The notes beneath the pieces were generated by a model, which was not told where the DNA came from, searched no databases, and saw nothing but the letters and a program-made list of their open reading frames with translations. Shown piece by piece: positions 1-5,592 of a stretch of DNA of 8,710 nucleotides (position 1 is its first letter; the number at the start of each line of letters is the position of its first letter). Position numbers and translations under genes: made by a program. This DNA comes from Oscillospiraceae bacterium (GTDB taxonomy: Bacteria > Bacillota > Clostridia > Oscillospirales > Ruminococcaceae): positions 1 through 8,710 of the forward strand of contig JAGBFZ010000166.1 of assembly GCA_018110855.1 (NCBI GenBank), written 5' to 3'.

Positions 1-24
1 GGGAAGGAGCGGCAGCATATGAAT

Positions 25-53
25 TTTTTATCAGATTTGTCGGAATTTGTCAA
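25..53 (-). promoter_or_regulatory. Leftward sigma-A promoter for a gene outside the window
   Basis: On the minus strand a perfect TTGACA -35 box (53-48) is followed, after exactly 17 bases, by a TAAAAA -10-like box (30-25) preceded by TGA, which makes it an extended -10. The expected start of transcription is near position 18, and the transcript would run off the left edge. This suggests that the next gene to the left is a separate leftward unit, set apart from cheV by the terminator at 75-104. The -10 matches TATAAT at only 4 of 6 bases. The remaining bases 1-24 show no feature beyond the presumed leader. Confidence 0.55.
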
Positions 54-74
54 TTGAAGCAGAATACCAAACAC

Positions 75-104
75 AAAAAACGCCCCCGAAAAAACGGAGG
101 CGCC
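75..104 (-). terminator. Rho-independent terminator of cheV
   Basis: Bases 81-88 and 95-102 form an 8-bp GC-rich stem around a 6-base A/T loop. Read on the minus strand, the RNA stem has one U-G wobble pair and is followed directly by six U residues (80-75). It begins about a dozen bases after the cheV stop codon. The plus-strand side has no clear T-tract, so it should work mainly for leftward transcripts. Confidence 0.85.
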
Positions 105-114
105 TTAAAAATAA

Positions 115-1029
115 TCAGCTTGAAATGATCTTCAGCAGAGTCCTGATAAGCTCTGTGATCTGCGGCTTGGAGAACTGAGCATCCGCACCGACGGATTTGC
201 ATTTTCTTATCATCTGCTCGTCAATAAGAGATGAGAACAGGATAACGGGGATCTTCTTTAAAACAGGGTCATCCTTGATAAGCTTGGTGAGCCTGTGGCC
301 GTCCATCTGAGGCATTTCGATATCGCTTATCACGCAGGCGATGTTGTCGGTGATATCATCAGCGGAACAGCGGGATTTGAAGGTGTTAACATAATCCCAT
401 GCGTCCTGACCGTTCTGGAAGGAAACGATGTTCTTGAAACCCGTATCCGCAAGGGTATCGGTTATCATCTTATTAAGGAAGGGTGAATCGTCAGCGACCA
501 CAATGCGCTTGTTGCCTGCGTCAATGCTTGCCTTTTCAACGCTGGAAAGACCTGTGGTGTCGATACCGTTGCTGCGGTTCAGATCGGATACTATTTTCTC
601 AAAATCGAGGATCATAAGTATTTTTCCGTTTATCTTGGCAACGCCCGTGGAAATACCCATACCGTCCTGACCGCCCGAAACTGCGGGTGGCTCAACGATG
701 TCCGTCCACGAAATAGTCTGAAATCCCTTTACCGCCGTAACATGAAATGCCACAACTATCTGATTGAACTGGCACACGATAAAGGTCTTTCGTGAATTGG
801 TCTGGGGAACGTGCAGGACCTTGTGAAGGTCGATAACGGAAATGAGCTTGTCTCTCGGAATAAACACGCCTTCAACTACATCGGGACCGTTGGGAACGGG
901 AGTGATCTCCTGATCGGTCATTATCTCGCTGACCTTGGCAATGTTGATGCCGTAGCTGTTGTTTCCCACAGTATATTCAAGGAGCTGAAGCTCGTTGGTA
1001 CCGCTTTCAAGAAGAATTTTTGTGTCCAT
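115..1029 (-). CDS. cheV: CheV-type chemotaxis coupling protein (CheW domain + receiver domain)
   Basis: This 304-residue cytoplasmic protein has the CheV architecture. A CheW-like domain (about residues 14-150, with the typical stretch YGINIAKVSEIM near 26-37) links chemoreceptors to the CheA kinase. A C-terminal response-regulator receiver domain (about 175-300) follows, which CheA would phosphorylate to adjust adaptation. The receiver has all key residues: the acidic pair D180/D181, phosphoacceptor D236 in SDIEMPQMDG, S266 at the switch Ser/Thr position, and K288 in SKPQ. Length is normal for CheV. The start at 1029 has an AAAGGGTGG ribosome site (1045-1037) seven bases upstream. An extended -10 lies at 1074-1066 and a terminator follows the gene, so it looks monocistronic. 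No other chemotaxis or flagellar gene is in the window. Confidence 0.92.
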   Translation of the reverse strand: MDTKILLESGTNELQLLEYTVGNNSYGINIAKVSEIMTDQEITPVPNGPDVVEGVFIPRDKLISVIDLHKVLHVPQTNSRKTFIVCQFNQIVVAFHVTAVKGFQTISWTDIVEPPAVSGGQDGMGISTGVAKINGKILMILDFEKIVSDLNRSNGIDTTGLSSVEKASIDAGNKRIVVADDSPFLNKMITDTLADTGFKNIVSFQNGQDAWDYVNTFKSRCSADDITDNIACVISDIEMPQMDGHRLTKLIKDDPVLKKIPVILFSSLIDEQMIRKCKSVGADAQFSKPQITELIRTLLKIISS

Positions 1030-1065
1030 TTATGTACCACCCTTTCGGAGAAATTCCTTGTAATT

Positions 1066-1074
1066 ATTTTATCA
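1066..1074 (-). promoter_or_regulatory. Extended -10 promoter of cheV
   Basis: The minus strand reads TGATAAAAT (1074-1066), an extended -10 element, giving a predicted transcript start near 1059 and a leader of about 30 bases. No good TTGACA-like box lies 17 bases upstream, so the extended -10 would have to carry recognition. The GATAA core also resembles the end of the sigma-D/FliA motility -10 (GCCGATAA), with a weak TAAC at the -35 distance. That alternative fits the function of the gene but is poorly supported. Confidence 0.45.
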
Positions 1075-1078
1075 CAAA

Positions 1079-1108
1079 TTTTCAATCCAAATGTTAATTT
1101 TTTGAAAA
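1079..1108. repeat. AT-rich inverted repeat upstream of the cheV -10
   Basis: TTTTCAA (1079-1085) and TTGAAAA (1102-1108) form a perfect 7-bp inverted repeat with a 16-base spacer. It occupies the region from about -20 to -49 relative to the predicted cheV start, where an activator or repressor would bind. It is too AT-rich and lacks the T-tract needed for a terminator of the upstream peptidase gene. In such AT-rich DNA a chance origin is quite possible. Confidence 0.3.
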
Positions 1109-1133
1109 CTTTGTTTAAAATGCATAATTATTA

Positions 1134-2315
1134 TTATTTCTCTGTTGTCTCGGCTATAACAATTGCCTGCTGCTCCAACTCGTAAAATCTCGCCTCGAAA
1201 TCCTCCATTTTAAATGGCACGATACCGTAAAGAGGATCGTTCACATACACGACCTTTTTGGTCATGTCATACCCTGTGAGAAGAACGCAGTGCTCGTTTC
1301 CCACCCATGTAACAGTCTTTCCCGAATCGGTATCGATCCATGACGGTCCCTCAAAGGTGGGCAGCATTTTGTTTGATGTCCATACGATAACGGGATACCC
1401 CATATCCACATAGCCGTAAAGCGCCGAAGGGGTACAGCCTGTAAGATCAGTTACGGAAAAGCTTCTTCCGGATATGGTTGAGAGAAATTTCTCAGCGCAC
1501 CTTACCAATACCCCCGCATAGCAGCCGTAAGCCTTCCTCTCACGGGGGTCGCCCACGAAAACCTTGCGGTAATCAGCGGCACGATATTCCCCTTTTTCAA
1601 GAAAAACATCCGCAAGAACGGTCTTGGATATTTTTATCCCATGATAATTTATAGCCATGGCAAGGCTTGTCACCTCGCAGCCTGTGGGAAGCTCGGGAAG
1701 CTGTTTGATAAGCGGCACCCGAATTACTGCGCTGTCTGAGACCTTTTTAACGGGAACAGCAACAGTCAGAGCAGCCGAAGCCATATGAGGCTCACCTGCA
1801 CAGCGCACGGAAATGCTGTATTCCCCTGCATGAAAGCCCCGCAGCAAGGTTTCCTCTCCATCAGCGGGAGACCATGTTGTGCCGCCGTCACAGGTTATGA
1901 AATAGGTTTTTTCGGGACTGTAATTTTTTATCCTGACGGAAATTTCTCCGCTGCCCAGAGTTTCCTCCGCAAAGCCCGAAGCGGAAATAAAGATCTCGTT
2001 ACCCTTCGGAATACCGCTGCTTCCTATGACTGCAGGCTTGACCTCGGAAAGCTCTCCGCTGCCATACATCACCCGAAGCTGATAGGTCCCGTTGGGGAGA
2101 GCGGGAATGGTAAAGGGCATTTTCGCATTAAAATAAGTCATTCCCCCGTCAAGGCTGAGGCGGTAATCGGAATTGCCGCCGTCCGTAACGAAAACAGTTA
2201 ATGCGCTTCCTCTGACCGTATATCCGAAGTGAGATTCATATGCGCAGACCCTTCCTCCGAAAACAGCGCTGAAAAGCAGAAAAAAGCCTGCGGTGAATAT
2301 CATTTTTTTTATCAT
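1134..2315 (-). CDS. Exported C39-like cysteine peptidase with duplicated N-terminal repeats
   Basis: The 393-residue product starts with a signal peptide (MIKKMIFT..., hydrophobic stretch 5-20, likely cleavage after VCA near 25), so it should act outside the membrane. Two related beta-rich repeats follow (about 50-89 and 137-176), each with a DGGxTY/W turn and a G-x-Y-x(3)-VR/RV strand. The C-terminal part (about 198-390) resembles papain-like peptidases of the C39_2 group: Cys213 in PTGCEVTSLAMA, His342 in NEHCVLLTGYD and Asp360 in VNDPLYG would form the catalytic triad. No ABC exporter or bacteriocin gene is nearby, so leader-peptide maturation is unlikely; the substrate is unknown. An upstream in-frame ATG at 2327 would overlap the previous gene by 4 bases but has no ribosome site. 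The ATG at 2315 has TGAGGA six bases before it, overlapping the stop codon of the previous gene, and gives a better signal peptide. Family call fairly sure, role unknown. Confidence 0.78.
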   Translation of the reverse strand: MIKKMIFTAGFFLLFSAVFGGRVCAYESHFGYTVRGSALTVFVTDGGNSDYRLSLDGGMTYFNAKMPFTIPALPNGTYQLRVMYGSGELSEVKPAVIGSSGIPKGNEIFISASGFAEETLGSGEISVRIKNYSPEKTYFITCDGGTTWSPADGEETLLRGFHAGEYSISVRCAGEPHMASAALTVAVPVKKVSDSAVIRVPLIKQLPELPTGCEVTSLAMAINYHGIKISKTVLADVFLEKGEYRAADYRKVFVGDPRERKAYGCYAGVLVRCAEKFLSTISGRSFSVTDLTGCTPSALYGYVDMGYPVIVWTSNKMLPTFEGPSWIDTDSGKTVTWVGNEHCVLLTGYDMTKKVVYVNDPLYGIVPFKMEDFEARFYELEQQAIVIAETTEK

Positions 2316-2323
2316 AGCTGTCC

Positions 2324-2932
2324 TCATTTTACAGGGGTCTTCTCCCAGCTGTCGAGCTTTCTGCCGATGTCCCCCGAATAGCCCGAAATGCGGAAAACTG
2401 CGGTATATGAGCCCCCTTCCTCGTATATCATGCAGGACATACGGGGATCGCCGATATTAACATAGCAGTCACCGTAAACATAATCGGGGACCACGCCCTC
2501 ATTGGGATAAACCGTCATTCTGATATCCCTTTCGGGATCGCCGCAGGGAAAGGGAATAATGTTTTCGGGAAATTCCTCGTTATCCTCCGCTCCCTCGGGA
2601 AGTGAAAATGCGGCATAAAAGCAGTTCCCGTCAAAATTTCTGTGAAGCCTTGCATATAAAAGCTCTGCGTCATCGGGAAGGGAAAGCATGGATATCTCAG
2701 ATATCACCGCCGCCTGTTCCTCGGGGGTAAATGTCTCGGTATATAGGGCATAGGAAAAATAAATATTCCCCTTGATAAGCTGCCAGCCGAAATACAGCAC
2801 AGCGAATATCAGCAGTGAAAGGAAGGTATATAGCTTGTTTTTAGGGTCAACGGGGGGACGGCCCTCGTCCTCGTCATGCACTTCGGTCCCGTTCTCATCG
2901 GGCATAGGCTCATTTTTGATCTCATCATTCAT
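2324..2932 (-). CDS. One-pass membrane protein of unknown function, partner of the C39-like peptidase
   Basis: I do not recognise a family for this 202-residue protein. It has a very acidic, proline-rich N-terminal tail (1-30), one clear transmembrane helix (about 34-54, LYTFLSLLIFAVLYFGW), and a C-terminal domain of about 145 residues. That domain contains four cysteines (104, 130, 156, 167) that could form disulfides if it lies outside the cell. There is no cleavable signal peptide, so an N-in, C-out orientation is possible; the acidic tail goes against the positive-inside rule, although K31, K33 and K54 flank the helix. The start at 2932 is well placed, eight bases after an AGGAG site (2945-2941), behind a strong promoter. 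Its TGA stop is part of the ribosome site of the peptidase gene, so the two are surely co-transcribed and probably coupled in translation. Confidence 0.8.
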   Translation of the reverse strand: MNDEIKNEPMPDENGTEVHDEDEGRPPVDPKNKLYTFLSLLIFAVLYFGWQLIKGNIYFSYALYTETFTPEEQAAVISEISMLSLPDDAELLYARLHRNFDGNCFYAAFSLPEGAEDNEEFPENIIPFPCGDPERDIRMTVYPNEGVVPDYVYGDCYVNIGDPRMSCMIYEEGGSYTAVFRISGYSGDIGRKLDSWEKTPVK

Positions 2933-2965
2933 AGAAAAATCTCCTGTTTATAAATAACAGAAAAT

Positions 2966-2994
2966 ATTATATCATATTATTTCTGAATTTGCAA
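2966..2994 (-). promoter_or_regulatory. Sigma-A promoter of the membrane protein/C39 peptidase operon
   Basis: On the minus strand TTGCAA (2994-2989) and a perfect TATAAT (2971-2966) are 17 bases apart, and TGA precedes the -10 to give an extended form. The predicted start is near 2959, leaving a leader of about 27 bases with AGGAG at 2945-2941. The promoter is back to back with the tRNA promoter at 3051-3079. Confidence 0.8.
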
Positions 2995-3050
2995 CTATAA
3001 AAAAGGCTTGCACCAAATTGTAAACAAATTATTACATTGAATAAAACCCC

Positions 3051-3079
3051 TTGCCTTTTTTTCGGTGATATGCTATAAT
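3051..3079 (+). promoter_or_regulatory. Promoter of the tRNA-Ser gene
   Basis: TTGCCT (3051-3056) and a perfect TATAAT (3074-3079) are separated by 17 bases, and TGC directly before the -10 gives an extended -10 element (TATGC-TATAAT). The predicted start is near 3086, about a dozen bases before the mature tRNA 5' end at 3098. Confidence 0.8.
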
Positions 3080-3097
3080 ATTATAGTTGATTCACAT

Positions 3098-3186
3098 GGA
3101 GACGTATCGAAGTGGTCATAACGGGGCTGACTCGAAATCAGTTAGGGAGTGATCCCCCGCGAGTTCGAATCTCGCCGTCTCCGCCA
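3098..3186 (+). tRNA. tRNA-Ser, anticodon CGA
   Basis: This is a complete class II tRNA. The 7-bp acceptor stem pairs 3098-3104 with 3176-3182, followed by discriminator G3183 and an encoded CCA (3184-3186). The anticodon loop CTCGAAA (3131-3137) carries anticodon CGA at 3133-3135, which reads the serine codon UCG. Its stem has one G-U pair. The long variable arm typical of serine tRNAs is present (GGGA 3145-3148 with TCCC 3153-3156), and the T-arm is GCGAG-TTCGAAT-CTCGC (3159-3175). It has its own promoter and terminator and stands alone. No integrase or duplicated 3' end suggests use as an attachment site here. Confidence 0.98.
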
Positions 3187-3190
3187 GAAA

Positions 3191-3222
3191 ACAGTCTGCT
3201 TTTTGAAAGCAGGCTGTTTTTT
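3191..3222 (+). terminator. Rho-independent terminator of the tRNA-Ser gene
   Basis: Bases 3191-3202 pair with 3206-3217 in a 12-bp stem with one T-G wobble and a 3-base loop, followed by a run of six T (3217-3222). It begins four bases after the CCA end. Confidence 0.9.
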
Positions 3223-3310
3223 ATTTCAGAAAACGCCGGTCAGTCATTTTCAGAAAAAACGAATAGCCTCCGTTCCCAACGCATAATCATTATCAGAATG
3301 GAGGAATGCT

Positions 3311-3781
3311 ATGAAAAAACAGAAAATAACAGATATTCTTATCTATATCATTTCGGCAGAGCTGGCAGGCGCTCTGTCAGCTCTGCTGTCGGGCGGCTTT
3401 TCGGATTTTTTCGATAAATACACCAAGCCGCCCCTGCTGCCGCCCTCATGGCTGTTTCCCGTTGTGTGGGCTATATTATATGCAGTAATGGGATTTTCCG
3501 CGTATCTTGTATTCACATCCGAAAACAGTGAAGCAGCAAAAAAAGCACTGACGGTATATTGGATACAGTTGGGGGTGAATTTTCTCTGGAGCATAGTTTT
3601 CTTCAGGTTTGAAGCACTGTGGGCAGCCTTCGGAGTGATACTTCTGCTTCTTATACTAATAATCGCAATGATCACATCCTTTCGGAAAGCAAGTCCACTT
3701 GCGGCTATTATAAATATCCCCTATCTGATGTGGGTGATATTTGCTTCATATTTAAATTATCAGACGGCACTTATCAACTAA
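3311..3781 (+). CDS. tspO: TspO/MBR family membrane protein
   Basis: The 156-residue product is a normal-length TspO (tryptophan-rich sensory protein), an integral membrane protein of five helices whose relatives bind tetrapyrroles such as porphyrins or heme and are linked to redox or stress responses. Family motifs are clear: KPPLLPPSWLFPVVWAILY (39-57) leading into helix 2, QLGVNFLWSIVFF (86-98) in helix 3, and IPYLMWVIFASYLN (136-149) in helix 5. Approximate helices are 8-27, 48-67, 82-98, 104-122 and 129-149. The start at 3311 has GGAGGA (3300-3305) five bases upstream. The tRNA terminator lies before it and I see no convincing promoter of its own in 3223-3299, so how it is transcribed is open. 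It ends just before a strong hairpin shared with the convergent gene. The ligand cannot be told from sequence. Confidence 0.95.
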   Translation: MKKQKITDILIYIISAELAGALSALLSGGFSDFFDKYTKPPLLPPSWLFPVVWAILYAVMGFSAYLVFTSENSEAAKKALTVYWIQLGVNFLWSIVFFRFEALWAAFGVILLLLILIIAMITSFRKASPLAAIINIPYLMWVIFASYLNYQTALIN

Positions 3782-3782
3782 G

Positions 3783-3830
3783 AAACTGCACCTGTATTTC
3801 TTGTTTGAAGAAATACAGGTGCAGTTTTTT
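3783..3830 (+). terminator. Strong terminator shared by tspO and the convergent MTHFR operon
   Basis: Bases 3783-3802 and 3808-3827 form a perfect 20-bp stem with a 5-base loop (GTTTG). Rightward it ends in a run of six T (3825-3830), a strong terminator for tspO, whose stop codon lies directly before the stem. Leftward the stem starts one base after the TAA stop (3831-3829) of the methyltransferase/MTHFR gene; its trailing tract (TTTCTT) is poorer, so termination in that direction may be weaker. Confidence 0.92.
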
Positions 3831-5592
3831 ATATTTTCTGTTCAAGTATTTTTGGCAGCATATGCACACGATTAAAGGGAAAGGTGAAATAATATCCGTC
3901 GGCAAAATCCGATACCATTTTAATGACATCTTTTGCAAGAGCGATACCCGCAGCTTCCCCTTCTTCCTTTGAACCGTTTTCGGGATAACGGGAAATTATC
4001 TCGTCGGTGACATTTACTCCCGATATCTCATTTTTCATAAACAGAGCATTTCTGCGGCTCACAAGGGGCATTATGCCGCAGAGGATAACTGCTCCCGTTT
4101 CGCACTTTATCCGTCTGAGCCTTTCGGCGTCATCAGCCGAAAAAACAGGCTGTGACATGAAAAACTGCGCTCCCGCAGCCATTTTCTTCTTAACACGCAT
4201 TATCTCATTTTCAAGATTTCTGCGGTTCTGATTGACCGCTCCACCGCAGCATATGGGACGGGAAGAAAACATATCCGCATTAAGCTCGGATGCAATGCGA
4301 AGAAGTCCCACCGAATCAAAGTTGAATACAGATTTCACCGTCTGACGTGCCGCCGCAGGAACAGGATCACCCGTTATCATCAGGGCATTTCCGATGTCGT
4401 TAATATGCGCCCCCATAAGAGCTGAGCGTATGGCAAGGGCATTTTTGTCACGGCAGCATATGTGGGGCATGACCACCATGCCTGTTTCTCTGCGCACCTT
4501 TGCCGCCATCAGTATGGAATCCGCTCTTGTTCTGCCCGAGGGAGAATCGGGAAATGTAAGAACATGGACTCCCGCATTTTTCAGAAAATGCGCCGAGCTG
4601 ATAAGCTTCTCATCGTCCCCGTCAAGGGGCGGAACAAGCTCTGCGGCGATCAGCTTTTCCCTGCGGATATTTCCGCTGCTGTCATATATAAAGCCCGCAT
4701 GAACAGGCTTTTCCTCTCCCCCGCTTTTTCTCACATTTGCCTTGGGAGACGGAGCCTTTCCCTTTAAAAGCGCAGCCGCTTTTCTGATATATTCGGGGTC
4801 TGTGCCGCAGCAGCCGCCGAGGATATCTGCTCCAAGCGACCATATTTCGGAAAGCTTCCCCGCAAAATGCTCCGAAGCGCTGCCGAAGGAAAGCTGATTT
4901 CTTGACATAACGGGATATCCCGAATTGGGCAGAACGGACAGAAAAACATTTTCGGGAAGGGAGATATTTTTTATTATCCCGCTCATGTGAACAGGACCCA
5001 CGCCGCAGTTTAAGCCCACGCAGTCCGCAAATGCTGCCGCCTCGGAAAAAAGCCGTGCTGCGCTTCGTCCCGATGGACTGCTGCCGTACCTGTCAACGCA
5101 GAAGGTGGCGATAATAAAAACATCTCTGCCGAATTTTTCTCTTATCCTCTCCATTGCAGGCAGAAGTGAAACAGTGTCGGAAAAGGACTCAAAATTTATT
5201 ATGTCAATGCCTTTGCCAATAAATATTTCCGCTGCTCTGAAGTATTCCTCCGCAGCCGCCTCGGGAGACAGATTTCTCGCTTCTCCGATATCTCCCGCCG
5301 CATAAATTCCGCCCTTGCAGAATTCAAGGGCGATATCGGCAGCTGCTGAAATATTCTCGGCGACCCGTTCCCATGGCATATTAAGATCTGCTGTATTTGA
5401 TGCGAAGGTGTTCGTGCGGATAAGCTCCGCTCCCGCTTCTATATATTCCCTGTGAATGGCAGCTACCCGTTCTCTGTGAAGGATGTTTGCAAGCTCGGGG
5501 CTTTCGTCCGTGCTGTACTTTTCGGCGTAATAGGTGCCGAAGGAGCCGTCTGCAATAATAATACGGCTTTTAATGCGATCTCTGATGTTCAT
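3829..5592 (-). CDS. Bifunctional homocysteine S-methyltransferase / 5,10-methylenetetrahydrofolate reductase (YitJ-like)
   Basis: This 587-residue cytoplasmic fusion enzyme belongs to methionine and one-carbon metabolism. The N-terminal half (about 1-278) is a homocysteine S-methyltransferase barrel: DGSFGT near 15-20, and zinc ligands Cys196 in GLNCGVGP and Cys261/Cys262 in GGCCGTDP. The C-terminal part (about 310-580) is a methylenetetrahydrofolate reductase, an FAD enzyme making 5-methyl-THF: Glu318 in AAELVPP, Asp409 in MITGDP and Gln481 in FFMSQPVF match the catalytic and folate-binding Glu, Asp and Gln of the family. A linker of about 30 residues joins them. Length and order match Bacillus YitJ (about 610 residues). 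It has no folate- or cobalamin-binding module, so it cannot replace full MetH alone, though it may supply the homocysteine half. The ATG overlaps the TAA of the upstream EAL gene (TAATG), so the two are coupled. No S-box or T-box leader is visible. Confidence 0.95.
   Translation of the reverse strand: MNIRDRIKSRIIIADGSFGTYYAEKYSTDESPELANILHRERVAAIHREYIEAGAELIRTNTFASNTADLNMPWERVAENISAAADIALEFCKGGIYAAGDIGEARNLSPEAAAEEYFRAAEIFIGKGIDIINFESFSDTVSLLPAMERIREKFGRDVFIIATFCVDRYGSSPSGRSAARLFSEAAAFADCVGLNCGVGPVHMSGIIKNISLPENVFLSVLPNSGYPVMSRNQLSFGSASEHFAGKLSEIWSLGADILGGCCGTDPEYIRKAAALLKGKAPSPKANVRKSGGEEKPVHAGFIYDSSGNIRREKLIAAELVPPLDGDDEKLISSAHFLKNAGVHVLTFPDSPSGRTRADSILMAAKVRRETGMVVMPHICCRDKNALAIRSALMGAHINDIGNALMITGDPVPAAARQTVKSVFNFDSVGLLRIASELNADMFSSRPICCGGAVNQNRRNLENEIMRVKKKMAAGAQFFMSQPVFSADDAERLRRIKCETGAVILCGIMPLVSRRNALFMKNEISGVNVTDEIISRYPENGSKEEGEAAGIALAKDVIKMVSDFADGYYFTFPFNRVHMLPKILEQKI

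Noticed and set aside
1..57. Open plus-strand stretch ending in TGA at 55-57, with GGAAGGAG before an ATG at 19
   Set aside because: It would encode only 12 residues or be the tail of a gene cut by the window edge; the same bases hold a well-formed leftward promoter, which I prefer. A gene tail cannot be excluded without the sequence to the left.
1134..2315. Bacteriocin-processing C39 peptidase
   Set aside because: It has a signal peptide and no transporter domains, and no ABC exporter or leader peptide gene lies nearby; only the peptidase fold is shared.
2944..2960. CTGTT/AACAG inverted repeat beside the ribosome site of the 202-residue membrane protein gene
   Set aside because: The stem is only 5 bp with a 7-base loop, too weak to call a regulatory hairpin.
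3017..3032. Imperfect palindrome AAATTGTAAACAAATT between the two divergent promoters
   Set aside because: Only 12 of 16 positions are symmetric in a very AT-rich stretch, and it fits no operator I know (not Rex, not cre).
3187..3310. Possible attachment site or mobile element beside the tRNA-Ser gene
   Set aside because: No copy of the tRNA 3' end, no integrase and no composition change; the gap holds the tRNA terminator and the tspO ribosome site. A 10-bp direct repeat TTTCAGAAAA (3224-3233, 3248-3257) is probably chance.
4007..4767. Long open frames on the plus strand within the methyltransferase/MTHFR gene
   Set aside because: They have no ribosome sites and no family features; they mirror codon bias of the real gene on the other strand. 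The same holds for other opposite-strand frames under cheV, the peptidase, the EAL gene and NfeD.
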